This document shows, piece by piece, positions 51,489-59,750 of a DNA stretch of 64,000 nucleotides. Each line of letters begins with the position of its first letter. Position 1 is the stretch's first letter. Location: positions 171,683-235,682 of the forward strand of contig NZ_LMMA01000006.1 of the NCBI RefSeq assembly GCF_001422725.1, written 5' to 3'. The notes below the pieces were generated by a model. That model ran no database searches. It had not been told where the DNA came from and saw only the letters and a program-made list of their open reading frames with translations. The stretch is from Flavobacterium sp. Leaf82. Lineage in GTDB: Bacteria; Bacteroidota; Bacteroidia; Flavobacteriales; Flavobacteriaceae. The translations under genes and the position numbers were made by a program.

Positions 51489-53090
51489 TTATAAATATTT
51501 GTAGCAAGGAATCGTCAAAAAGTCAACGAAATCAGGATTTACAACCAGTCTTTCCAGAACTTTTTCAGCCAAAGGAAATTGTCTTTTTTCATGATTTTCC
51601 TCTCCTAATTCGTCTTTGATTTTCTTGAATTCCTCTAAAGCTAATTCGTGATAATAAGCTAAATCTAATTTTTTGCCGTTATCTAAAACCACTTTATTCT
51701 GAAGCCATTGCCACAATTGCGATCTCGAAATCTCAGCCGTTGCTGCATCTTCCATCAAATTATGCAAAGCCGCTGCGCCTTGTCCATTTAGCCATGAAGC
51801 CAAATATAAAACTCCAACGTTAATGTTTTTTCGAACACCATTTTCAGTAATGATTCCAATTGGTGGTTCAATTAGATCTGCTTCTGTAATTTTGCGATGT
51901 TCTCTTTTTATATGTATCTGGTTTGGAGATGGCATTCCTTTATCAAAAATTTCTTTTGCAATGGCAACTAAATCCGGATGTGCAACCCAGGTTCCGTCGT
52001 GACCATTTTTTACTTCACGTTCTTTATCGGTTTTTACTTTTGCAAAAGCAACGGCATTGGCTTCTTCATTATTTTTAATCGGAATTTGCGCTGCCATTCC
52101 GCCAATTGCATGAATTCCGCGTTTGTGACATCTTTGAATCACCAAATTCGAATAAGCATTCATAAAAGGCGAAGTCATATTTACCTGATCACGATCTGGA
52201 ACGATGAATTTTGGATTTTTTCTAAATTTCTTGATGTAAGAGAAAATATAATCCCAACGTCCGCAATTCAAGCCAACAATATGCTCCTTCAATTCATATA
52301 TAATTTCATCAAGTTGAAAACTCGCGGTTATAGTTTCAATTAAAACCGTCACTTTTATGGTTCCTCTTTCTAGTTTTAAATAATCCTCGGTAAAATCAAT
52401 TACAGTATTCCACCAACGTGCTTCGAGGTAATGTTCTAATTTTGGAATATATAAATACGGTCCTGAATTGTTTTCTAAAAGTCTTTTATGATTATGAAAA
52501 ACATATAAACCAAAATCTACCAAAGAGCCTGAAACTTCATTCCCGTCAATTAAAAGATGTTTTTCCGGTAAATGCAAACCACGCGGACGAACGATTAACG
52601 TTGCAGTCTTTTCATTTAAATGATATGATTTATGTTTCGTCAGATCTGTATAGGATATCGTTTTATTAACAGCATCAATTAAATTTACTTGACCATCCAT
52701 CAAATTTTGCCAGGTTGGTGAAGTACTATCTTCAAAATCAGCCATAAATGTTTTTGCACCTGAATTCAAAGCATTAATAATCATTTTGCGATCAACTGGT
52801 CCGGTGATCTCTACTCTTCTGTCTAATAAATCTTTCGGAATTTCTCCAGCTGTCCAATTACTTTCTCTGACGCTTTTTGTTTCTGGTGTAAAAACCGGCA
52901 TGACGCCCTGATCAAAAGCAGTTTGTTTTTGTTCGCGTTGTAACAATAACAGTTTTCGTTGCGATTCGAATTTTCGATTCAAATCAACGATAAAAACAAT
53001 TGCTTCTTCTGTCCAGATTTTTGGATAAGAAAGCTTCTTTTCGGCTAAAAACTCCATTGCCGTTTCGGTAATTTCTAATTGGTTTTTCAT
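51489..53090 (-). CDS. aceB: Malate synthase A
   Basis: 533 residues from ATG 53090 (MKNQLEITETAME); the frame extends to 53129 with less likely starts. It condenses glyoxylate with acetyl-CoA to malate. Motifs: ADFEDSTSPTWQN, LIVRPRGLHLPEKH, VLIETITASFQLDEIIYEL, GLNCGRWDYIFSYIKKF and HDGTWVAHPDLV. It precedes aceA on the same strand and is divergent from the XRE/IrrE regulator, with a 14-base palindrome between. Confidence 0.97.
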   Translation of the reverse strand: MKNQLEITETAMEFLAEKKLSYPKIWTEEAIVFIVDLNRKFESQRKLLLLQREQKQTAFDQGVMPVFTPETKSVRESNWTAGEIPKDLLDRRVEITGPVDRKMIINALNSGAKTFMADFEDSTSPTWQNLMDGQVNLIDAVNKTISYTDLTKHKSYHLNEKTATLIVRPRGLHLPEKHLLIDGNEVSGSLVDFGLYVFHNHKRLLENNSGPYLYIPKLEHYLEARWWNTVIDFTEDYLKLERGTIKVTVLIETITASFQLDEIIYELKEHIVGLNCGRWDYIFSYIKKFRKNPKFIVPDRDQVNMTSPFMNAYSNLVIQRCHKRGIHAIGGMAAQIPIKNNEEANAVAFAKVKTDKEREVKNGHDGTWVAHPDLVAIAKEIFDKGMPSPNQIHIKREHRKITEADLIEPPIGIITENGVRKNINVGVLYLASWLNGQGAAALHNLMEDAATAEISRSQLWQWLQNKVVLDNGKKLDLAYYHELALEEFKKIKDELGEENHEKRQFPLAEKVLERLVVNPDFVDFLTIPCYKYL

Positions 53091-53217
53091 AGCTGTGGAT
53101 TTTATTTTCATTAGTATCAATTGAATCATTTATATCTTTTTAAGGATATTAAACTTAACTATTTGACATCTAATAATTTCTACACCACAATATTATAAAA
53201 AAGTTTTTTACAAAACA

Positions 53218-53231
53218 AGCGAACGTTCGCT
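53218..53231. promoter_or_regulatory. Perfect palindrome, likely operator between aceB and the XRE regulator
   Basis: AGCGAACGTTCGCT reads identically on both strands. It lies upstream of the -33 box of the regulator gene and directly next to a TGTTTTG (-33-like) sequence facing aceB. Confidence 0.55.
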
Positions 53232-53249
53232 AAATATTAAAAATAATTT

Positions 53250-53281
53250 TTTGGCGATTATTTTTCAAATGCTTATATTTG
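53250..53281 (+). promoter_or_regulatory. Full -33/-7 promoter of the XRE regulator gene
   Basis: TTTG at 53250-53253, 20 bases, then TATATTTG at 53274-53281: both Bacteroidota elements at normal spacing. The ATG at 53286 is five bases beyond, so the mRNA would be leaderless or nearly so. Confidence 0.7.
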
Positions 53282-53285
53282 ATAT

Positions 53286-54767
53286 ATGGATATCGAAAAA
53301 GACTATATAAAGCTGATATTTGGGCTAAAACTCAAACAAGTCAGAACACAAAAAAATCTTTCTCTTTTTGGCTTAGCCAAATTGACAAATCTTTCAAAAT
53401 CGTACTTAAACGAGATTGAAAAGGGAAAAAAATATCCAAAAACAGATAAAATTTTGCTTCTGTGCGAACATTTAGATGTTCCTTACGACCAAATGGTATC
53501 TTTAAAACTAGATAACAATCTTGCTCCGATTGGTGAAATTTTGAAATCCGGAATTTTAAAAGAGATTCCGCTAGAGCTTTTTGGAATTCAGGAAGCAGAT
53601 TTAATCGATATTATTGCCAATGCTCCGGCAAAAGTCAATGCTTTTATAAGTACAATTATCGAAATCGCACAACATTATAATCTAAGCCGTGAAAGTTTTT
53701 TTCTGGCTGCTTTACGATCTTATCAGGAAGCACACAGTAATTATTTTGAAGATCTCGAAGATAAAGTCATTGCTTTTTCGAAGTCATTCCAGATTAATTT
53801 AGATTCTAAAATTACAATAGAAGAACTGGAAGCGATCTTAAAGGAAGAATATGAATATAAAATAAAAGAAATAGGATTTTCTGAACAGGAAGCTTTGGGA
53901 GATTTGCGTTCTATTTATGTTCCAAAAAGTAAAACTTTATTACTTTCTACAGAATTAGATTCTCCGCAGAAAGCATTTATTTTAGCCAAAGAAATTGCTT
54001 ATAATTACTTGAAAATTTCAGATCGTTTATTGACTTTCAGCTGGATTAAATTCGAAAATTTCGATCAGGTTTTACATAATTTTTATGCTTCGTATTTTGC
54101 CGGAGCTTTATTATTACCAAGAAAACTGGTGGTTGACAAAATCAATACTTTCTTAAATAACGAGAAACCAAATCCGGAAGAATTTGTAGCGTTAATCGAA
54201 AGTTTCGAAGTTTCGCCTGAATCATTTTATCAGAGATTAACCAATTTATTACCGAAAGATTTCCATTTAAAGAATTTATTCTTTTTAAGAATGTCCCATA
54301 AAATAGGTTCGGATAAATATCAAATAAAAAAAGAACTACATATTACCAACCAACAAGAACCTCACGCAAACGAAACAAATGAGCATTATTGCAGAAGATG
54401 GGTTTCGGTAAAAACCATAGATGAAGCAATCAAACAAAATAAACCTCATTTTTTTGATGCTCAAATTTCAAGTTACGCACATAGCGGAAATGAATATTTA
54501 GTTTTTTCATCGGCCACAAAAGATCCTTTTGTAGAAAATTGTATCAGAAGTATTTCGGTTGGAATCCTGATTACGCCAACAATGAAGAAGAAATTTAAGT
54601 TCATTGAAGGCAAACCTTTAGTAAAAAGAATCGTTGGCGTTACTTGTGAAACCTGCGATGTAAAAGATTGCCTCGAAAGGGCTGCGCCACCAATTGCATT
54701 AGAAAGAAAAAGACGTCACGAGAATACGGATGCGGTTGTACAGCAGTTTATTTCGCAGTATAGTTAA
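53286..54767 (+). CDS. XRE helix-turn-helix regulator with IrrE-like domain (RamB/ScfR type)
   Basis: 493 residues. An N-terminal XRE domain (LKLKQVRTQKNLSLFGLAKLTNLSKSYLNEIEKGKKYP, about 15-55) is followed by an IrrE/ImmA-like region and the C-terminal short-chain-fatty-acyl-regulator domain with the Cys cluster CETCDVKDCLERAAPP (Cys near 453, 456 and 461). This architecture is shared with RamB and ScfR, which sense acetate/propionate metabolism and control glyoxylate or methylcitrate genes. Divergent position from aceB strongly suggests it regulates the shunt. The expected ImmA metal motif HExxH is not visible. Confidence 0.9.
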   Translation: MDIEKDYIKLIFGLKLKQVRTQKNLSLFGLAKLTNLSKSYLNEIEKGKKYPKTDKILLLCEHLDVPYDQMVSLKLDNNLAPIGEILKSGILKEIPLELFGIQEADLIDIIANAPAKVNAFISTIIEIAQHYNLSRESFFLAALRSYQEAHSNYFEDLEDKVIAFSKSFQINLDSKITIEELEAILKEEYEYKIKEIGFSEQEALGDLRSIYVPKSKTLLLSTELDSPQKAFILAKEIAYNYLKISDRLLTFSWIKFENFDQVLHNFYASYFAGALLLPRKLVVDKINTFLNNEKPNPEEFVALIESFEVSPESFYQRLTNLLPKDFHLKNLFFLRMSHKIGSDKYQIKKELHITNQQEPHANETNEHYCRRWVSVKTIDEAIKQNKPHFFDAQISSYAHSGNEYLVFSSATKDPFVENCIRSISVGILITPTMKKKFKFIEGKPLVKRIVGVTCETCDVKDCLERAAPPIALERKRRHENTDAVVQQFISQYS

Positions 54768-54814
54768 ATTTTAGATTGTTGATTTTAGATTTTAGATTTT
54801 TTTTATACACAATC
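54768..54814. repeat. TTTTAGATT low-complexity tract
   Basis: Copies of TTTTAGATT and TTGTTGATT directly after the stop codon of the regulator gene. Confidence 0.45.
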
Positions 54815-54900
54815 TTGTCATCTCGACGGAGGAAGATTACACTAGAAATTCTGATGCTATAATCGTCAATCTTTGTTGATTATGATTGCGTAGAATGGGT
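54815..54900 (+). repeat. Repeat element B, copy 2
   Basis: TGTCATCTCGACGGAGGAAG begins a copy of the sequence found on the minus strand at 14415; it continues with two GCGTAGAATGG units. Element A follows in the same order and orientation as at 14 kb. Confidence 0.6.
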
Positions 54901-55003
54901 TGCGTAGAATGGATTGAAATCCATCCCTACAATATAGTTCGTTCCTTCGGAACTTTAATAAAAAGCGGGAGTATAGATTTCTTATAAAAATAAAAGTTCT
55001 CAC

Positions 55004-55080
55004 TTAGCCCCGATAGAAGTGAAAATCCTTTTGTGTCTGCCGCCGCGGACACAAAAGATTGAAACGGATAGCGGGACTTC
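55004..55080 (+). repeat. Hairpin repeat element A, copy 3 (no nested palindrome)
   Basis: TTAGCCCCGATAGAAGTG, then CTTTTGTGTC...GACACAAAAG as a ten-base-pair stem with a GC-rich loop, then GATTGAAACGGATAGCGGGA. It shows the uninterrupted form of the element at 14193. Confidence 0.7.
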
Positions 55081-55176
55081 AGATCTTTTGAAAACCAGAA
55101 CTTCTGCTCCTAAAAAACACCACAAAGCCATAAAATCTGAGCACCTCAGAACTTCATAACTCAGCATCTTAAAGAA

Positions 55177-55222
55177 CTTAATCTAGGTTAAGTTTGTTTC
55201 ATTTGCCTTGGTGGTATCTTTG
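55177..55222 (+). promoter_or_regulatory. Palindromic operator and -7 box of the pirin gene
   Basis: CTTAATCTAGGTTAAG at 55177-55192 (14 of 16 positions symmetric), 22 bases, then TATCTTTG at 55215-55222. The same sequence and spacing precede yceI at 56038. Confidence 0.7.
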
Positions 55223-55252
55223 TACTATAAAAATAACAAAACACATCTCATC

Positions 55253-55969
55253 ATGGAAAATATAGTATTACACAAAGCAGAAACAAGAGGAAACGCAAAT
55301 CACGGATGGCTAAATGCTTATCATAGTTTTAGTTTTGCGAGCTGGTATAACCCGGATAGAATTCAGTTTGGAGCGCTTCGCGTTTTGAACGATGACACGA
55401 TTGCGGGCGGAATGGGTTTTGGAACTCATCCTCACGATAATATGGAAATTATTACGATTCCGTTAGAAGGTGATTTAGCACACAAAGACAGCATGGGAAA
55501 TACTGAAATTATCAAAAATGGTGATATTCAGGTTATGAGTGCCGGAACTGGGGTTCAACACAGTGAGTTTAACCCAAATGCAGATCAGCAAACTAAATTA
55601 TTGCAAATATGGCTGTTTCCAAATAAAAGAAATGTAGCTCCTCGTTACCAACAAATTACTTTGGATGTTGCGGACAGACATAATAAATTATCTCAGATTT
55701 TATCACCAAATGCTGATGATGAAGGAGTTTGGATTCACCAGGATGCATGGTTCAATATGGGTAATTTTGATGCCGGAATTGAAACAGAATACAAAATTAA
55801 AAAAGAAGGTAACGGCGTTTATGCTTTTATCTTAAAAGGAAACGTAACTATCAACGGTCAGGAATTAAATACTCGTGATGCTGTTGGAATTTCAGGAACT
55901 GAGGTTTTAAACATAAAAGCAAATACGGATGCTGAATTTTTATTAATGGACATTCCGATGAACTATTAA
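55253..55969 (+). CDS. Pirin family bicupin protein
   Basis: 238 residues from ATG 55253, downstream of the promoter box (the frame opens upstream at 55208). The N-terminal cupin carries the metal ligands HPHDNMEI, then GTGVQHSEFN, as in YhaK/YhhW-type pirins, some of which are quercetinases. A second cupin domain lacks these ligands. The cellular substrate is unknown. The shared operator suggests co-regulation with the YceI gene downstream. Confidence 0.93.
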   Translation: MENIVLHKAETRGNANHGWLNAYHSFSFASWYNPDRIQFGALRVLNDDTIAGGMGFGTHPHDNMEIITIPLEGDLAHKDSMGNTEIIKNGDIQVMSAGTGVQHSEFNPNADQQTKLLQIWLFPNKRNVAPRYQQITLDVADRHNKLSQILSPNADDEGVWIHQDAWFNMGNFDAGIETEYKIKKEGNGVYAFILKGNVTINGQELNTRDAVGISGTEVLNIKANTDAEFLLMDIPMNY

Positions 55970-56037
55970 TTCGACATCATTTTTCAAGCAACAAAACAAA
56001 AAACAAATGGACGATTAAAAAGTTATCGTTTTCATTT

Positions 56038-56083
56038 CTTAATCTAGGTTAAGTGCTAAATGAAGACACTCGAAGTAACTTTG
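56038..56083 (+). promoter_or_regulatory. Palindromic operator and -7 box of the YceI gene
   Basis: CTTAATCTAGGTTAAG at 56038-56053, 22 bases, then TAACTTTG at 56076-56083; identical palindrome and identical spacing to the pirin gene. Confidence 0.7.
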
Positions 56084-56122
56084 TCCTATCAAAATGAAAT
56101 TAATTATTTAAAAATAAAAATT

Positions 56123-56656
56123 ATGGCAACTACAAAATGGTCAATTGACCCAACACATTCAGAAATTGGTTTTAAAGTTAAACACATGATGTTTACAAAT
56201 GTTTCAGGTAAATTTGGAACTTACGATGCAACAATTACTACAGACGGAGATAACTTCGAAAATGCAGATATCCAATTTTCTGGTGATATTGCTTCTATCG
56301 ATACTGCAAATGCAGACAGAGACGGTCACTTAAGAAGTGCAGACTTTTTTGATGTGGAAAATAATCCAAAATTAACTTTCAAAGCTTCCTCTTTCAAAAA
56401 AATCGATGCTGGAGATTATGAAATAACTGGAGATTTAACAATTAAAGGTGTTTCTAAATCTGTAACTTTCCCAGTAGACTTTAGCGGAATCATGACTGAT
56501 CCATGGGGAAATACAAAAGTAGGTTTAAGCATCGAAGGAAAAATCAATCGTAAAGATTGGGGTTTAAACTGGAACTCTGCTCTTGAAACTGGTGGTGTTT
56601 TAGTTGGAGAAGAAGTTCGTTTAAACATCGAATTACAATTTGCAAAACAAGCGTAA
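56123..56656 (+). CDS. Cytoplasmic YceI-like protein
   Basis: 177 residues from ATG 56123. The upstream frame to 56060 starts before the promoter box and is excluded. It is a single YceI domain without signal peptide: WSIDPTHSEIGFKVKHMMFTNVSGKF, ENNPKLTFKASSFKKID, LTIKGVSKSVTFPVDF, and GLSIEGKINRKDWGLNWN near the end. Members of this family bind isoprenoid quinone-like ligands. It ends in a strong terminator. Confidence 0.93.
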   Translation: MATTKWSIDPTHSEIGFKVKHMMFTNVSGKFGTYDATITTDGDNFENADIQFSGDIASIDTANADRDGHLRSADFFDVENNPKLTFKASSFKKIDAGDYEITGDLTIKGVSKSVTFPVDFSGIMTDPWGNTKVGLSIEGKINRKDWGLNWNSALETGGVLVGEEVRLNIELQFAKQA

Positions 56657-56690
56657 TTCTTTATAATAGGTTTTAATTTGGTTGGTTAAA

Positions 56691-56727
56691 AAGCCTGCAC
56701 TTTTTAGGAAGTGCAGGCTTTTTTTGT
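56691..56727 (+). terminator. Terminator of the YceI gene
   Basis: AAGCCTGCACTT and AAGTGCAGGCTT pair perfectly around six bases, then T7. Confidence 0.92.
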
Positions 56728-56729
56728 TT

Positions 56730-56889
56730 GCCACGAATTACACTAATTTCCACTAATTTTTTTTCCACAGATTAAATAGATTTTCACTGATTATATTATC
56801 GCAATACATAAAAAAAATCTTTTTAAATCTATCTAATCTGTGGCGAAAAATTAAATAATAATTCGTGTAAATTTGTGTAATTCTTGGCC
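56730..56889. repeat. GCCACGAATTACAC repeat (family C), copy 3, with nested inner hairpin
   Basis: Outer arms GCCACGAATTACACTAATTT and AATTTGTGTAATTCTTGGC enclose a second inverted pair (CCACAGATTAAATAGATTTT and ATCTATCTAATCTGTGG). It ends four bases from the stop of the AraC gene. Confidence 0.75.
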
Positions 56890-56893
56890 AAAA

Positions 56894-57757
56894 CTATCGT
56901 ACAGTATTTCGGAATTCTGTTGGCGACATTCCGGTTTGCTTTTTGAAAAATCTGGAGAAATACGAATAATCTTCGTAACCTACTTTAAATGCTACCTCGT
57001 TTACTGCTAATTGCTTATCGGTTAGCATTCTTTTTATCTCTAAAACTACACGATCTGTAATAACTTCGGTCGCGGTTTTTTGAAGAATTTCATTGCAGAT
57101 TCTATTTAAATGTTTTAATGTAATATTTAATTTCTCTGCGTAGAAAGAAGGCAATTTTTCTTGTTTGAAATGTTGCTCCAAAAGCATTTCGAACTTATCG
57201 ATTTTGATATTGTACGAATGCGTTTGATGTGAATAGGTTTCGTTGTATTTACGTGCAATTTCGATATGGATACAATCCAGCAAATTCAGCATTTTATCGA
57301 GTTGATATCTATTCTCCTGATTGTTTTCCTCTATTAGCAGATTAAAATACGGGAGGATTTTTGGGATTTGATTTTCTTCAAAAACCATTTCCGGTCGGTT
57401 ATGAATCGAATGATAAAAATTATATTCGTTGATGTTTTTTTGTCCAAAATAGAGATTATACAATTCTTGCGAAAAGATTATCACAAATCCTTCTATGTCT
57501 TCAGACAAGCTCCAATGATGCATTTGTCCGGGTTGCAAAACGAACAAGCTTCCTTTTTTGATTTCAAATTGATCAAAGTCGACTTCGTGTTGTCCTGAAC
57601 CTTTTGTAAAAAAAACCATTAAATACGAATCATGCCTGTGCGGTTCTTCGACAAAACTGTGGCTTTTTAGATGTTCTTTGAATGTATTTACATAAAAATC
57701 GCGGTGAATATCATTGCAGCTAAAATTCTGAACACTATAAACGGGATATCTTTTCAT
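56894..57757 (-). CDS. AraC-family transcriptional regulator
   Basis: 287 residues. An N-terminal cupin sensor domain (PHRHDSYLMVFFTKGSGQHEVDF..., KKGSLFVLQPGQMHHWSL) is followed by a C-terminal AraC domain with two helix-turn-helices, the second FKVGYEDYSYFSRFFKKQTGMSPTEFR. Upstream is the low-complexity TTGTAGATT tract. It is a candidate for binding the pirin/YceI palindromes because it is the nearest regulator gene, but AraC proteins more often bind direct repeats. Confidence 0.93.
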   Translation of the reverse strand: MKRYPVYSVQNFSCNDIHRDFYVNTFKEHLKSHSFVEEPHRHDSYLMVFFTKGSGQHEVDFDQFEIKKGSLFVLQPGQMHHWSLSEDIEGFVIIFSQELYNLYFGQKNINEYNFYHSIHNRPEMVFEENQIPKILPYFNLLIEENNQENRYQLDKMLNLLDCIHIEIARKYNETYSHQTHSYNIKIDKFEMLLEQHFKQEKLPSFYAEKLNITLKHLNRICNEILQKTATEVITDRVVLEIKRMLTDKQLAVNEVAFKVGYEDYSYFSRFFKKQTGMSPTEFRNTVR

Positions 57758-57906
57758 ATGCGATTAAATTGTAGATTGTAGATTGCAGATTTTAGATTTT
57801 TGGATTTGTCATTTGGGATTTCAGATTTTGAAATTTTTTCAAAAAAATGTCTTTATTGTGCTATAAGTAGCGAAGATATAAAAAAGACTTTTATCCTGCT
57901 CTGAAT

Positions 57907-57914
57907 TACCTTTG
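57907..57914 (+). promoter_or_regulatory. -7 promoter box of the DUF983 gene
   Basis: TACCTTTG, 23 bases before the ATG at 57938. Confidence 0.65.
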
Positions 57915-57937
57915 TATAAATAAAAAACAACAAGATC

Positions 57938-58300
57938 ATGTCAAGTGCATTAACTCATATTTTAAGCAACGAATGTCCTATTTGTCATAAAGGAAAAGTT
58001 TTTAAAGACAAAAATATTTTTCTGAATTTTAGCTTACCAAAAATGAATGAATACTGTAGTCATTGTAATTACAAGTTTCAGAAAGAGCCTGGTTATTTCT
58101 TTGGCGCCATGTATGTAAACTACGGATTAACAGTCGCTCAGGGAATTGCCACGTATTGTATCGCACAGTTTTTCTTTGAGAAAAATTTCGATTTAAGAAT
58201 CATTCCAATTATTGCTGTGGTGATTATTATCCTCACTTCTTTTAACCTTAGATTTTCAAGATTAGCATGGATTTACATGTTTAAGGATTATACGAAATAA
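57938..58300 (+). CDS. DUF983 membrane protein with zinc-ribbon-like Cys motif
   Basis: 120 residues. The N-terminal CPICHKGKVF and YCSHCNYKF supply two CxxC pairs, a zinc-ribbon-like arrangement, followed by EPGYFFGAMYVNYGL and two membrane helices (TVAQGIATYCIAQFFF, IPIIAVVIIILTSF). The function is unknown. Confidence 0.9.
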   Translation: MSSALTHILSNECPICHKGKVFKDKNIFLNFSLPKMNEYCSHCNYKFQKEPGYFFGAMYVNYGLTVAQGIATYCIAQFFFEKNFDLRIIPIIAVVIIILTSFNLRFSRLAWIYMFKDYTK

Positions 58301-58308
58301 AAAAATGT

Positions 58309-58316
58309 TATTTTTG
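58309..58316 (+). promoter_or_regulatory. -7 promoter box of fabD
   Basis: TATTTTTG, 55 bases before the ATG at 58372. Confidence 0.6.
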
Positions 58317-58371
58317 CCTTTCTATTGAAACTAATTTTCAATTTAAAAAAATTCAATCTTAAATTAGACAA

Positions 58372-59247
58372 ATGAAAGCATACGTATTTCCGGGTCAGGG
58401 CGCACAGTTTACAGGAATGGGCAAAGACTTATATGAAAGCTCGGCTTTAGCCAAAGAATTATTCGAAAAAGCTAATGAAATTTTAGGCTTTAGAATCACA
58501 GATATCATGTTCGAAGGTACTGCCGAAGAACTAAAAGAAACAAAAGTAACGCAACCGGCTGTATTTTTACACTCGGTTATTTTAGCAAAAACTTTAGGCG
58601 AAGATTTTAAACCAGAAATGGTTGCAGGACATTCTTTAGGAGAATTCTCTGCTTTGGTTGCCAACGGAACTTTATCTTTTGAAGATGGTTTGAAATTAGT
58701 TTCTCAACGTGCTCTTGCCATGCAAAAAGCCTGCGAAATTACTCCATCTACAATGGCTGCGGTTTTAGGTTTAGCTGATACTATTGTAGAAGAAGTTTGT
58801 GCTTCGATCGACGGAATCGTGGTTGCTGCAAATTATAATTGCCCGGGACAATTGGTAATTTCAGGAGAAACTACAGCAGTAGAAAAAGCTTGTGAAGCAA
58901 TGAAAGCTGCCGGAGCAAAACGTGCTTTGATTTTGCCTGTTGGAGGAGCTTTTCACTCACCAATGATGGAACCTGCAAGAGAAGAATTAGCTGCTGCAAT
59001 TGAAGCAACTACATTCTCTACTCCTATTTGTCCGGTTTACCAAAACGTAACCGCAAATGCTGTTTCTGATGCAAACGAAATCAAAAAGAACTTAATTATT
59101 CAATTGACTGCTCCTGTAAAATGGACTCAATCTGTACAACAAATGATCGCTGATGGTGCTACTTTGTTTACTGAAGTTGGTCCGGGGAAAGTATTAGCTG
59201 GTTTGATTAATAAAATCGATAAAGAAGCGGTTACTGCTAATGCGTAA
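58372..59247 (+). CDS. fabD: Malonyl-CoA:ACP transacylase
   Basis: 291 residues. It loads malonyl groups from CoA onto acyl carrier protein for fatty acid synthesis in the cytoplasm. YVFPGQGAQFTGMG starts the protein, the nucleophile Ser88 is in VAGHSLGEFSALVA, the conserved Arg is in VSQRALAMQKAC and the catalytic His in GGAFHSPMM. The length fits. It is monocistronic and ends at a bidirectional terminator. Confidence 0.97.
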   Translation: MKAYVFPGQGAQFTGMGKDLYESSALAKELFEKANEILGFRITDIMFEGTAEELKETKVTQPAVFLHSVILAKTLGEDFKPEMVAGHSLGEFSALVANGTLSFEDGLKLVSQRALAMQKACEITPSTMAAVLGLADTIVEEVCASIDGIVVAANYNCPGQLVISGETTAVEKACEAMKAAGAKRALILPVGGAFHSPMMEPAREELAAAIEATTFSTPICPVYQNVTANAVSDANEIKKNLIIQLTAPVKWTQSVQQMIADGATLFTEVGPGKVLAGLINKIDKEAVTANA

Positions 59248-59300
59248 TTTTTAGTATTCAGTCTCAGTTTTTAGTTTTTCAGCTTAAAAACTATATTTAT

Positions 59301-59340
59301 AAAAAATCCTCATAACGAAATATTTATGAGGATTTTGTTT
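59301..59340. terminator. Bidirectional terminator
   Basis: AAAATCCTCATAA and TTATGAGGATTTT form a stem between fabD and the leftward small gene. Confidence 0.88.
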
Positions 59341-59362
59341 TTTACTTTATTCTGAAAAATTA

Positions 59363-59613
59363 TTATTTCCAAGGATAAGCTTTTATTCTTTTAGCCATTT
59401 CGTCCTTAAATTCTTCAGGAGTTAAACCTTTTGTAAATTCTGCATCAAAATCAAAAGTCTCGCGATCTTTTCCTGATTTTTGAATTTTATCTTTTCCCCA
59501 CCATTCTCTGATTCTTCTAATTGATTCCGCTTTTGCATCCTCTAATGTTAATCCTTTTTCAAATTCTCCATCAAAATCAAACTCCCTTTTTTATTTTCTT
59601 CTTTTAAATCCAT
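59363..59613 (-). pseudogene. Small gene broken by a one-base homopolymer change
   Basis: From ATG 59613 the frame reads MDLKEENKK and then shifts; the other frame continues as protein for about 70 residues to the stop at 59363 and ends AKRIKAYPWK. One more A in the run of six (59587-59592, T on the plus strand) would restore a single 83-residue frame with two similar units, EFDFDGEFEKGLTLED and TFDFDAEFTKGLTPEE. No family name is known to me. It is acidic and cytoplasmic. Whether the shift is real or a sequencing error cannot be told. Confidence 0.6.
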
Positions 59614-59663
59614 AATTCCTATAGTTCAATCTTACAAATTTACAAAATAAATTAACCCAAAAT

Positions 59664-59705
59664 AAAAACCCCAAACAATCTAATATGACTATTTGGGATT
59701 TTTTA
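59664..59705 (-). terminator. Terminator of the degT-galE operon
   Basis: On the minus strand AATCCCAAA and TTTGGGGTT pair across about 20 bases, then T5. Confidence 0.6.
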
Positions 59706-59750
59706 TTTATACAGTCAATAACTGAAAACTGCCACTGAGACTGCAAACTA

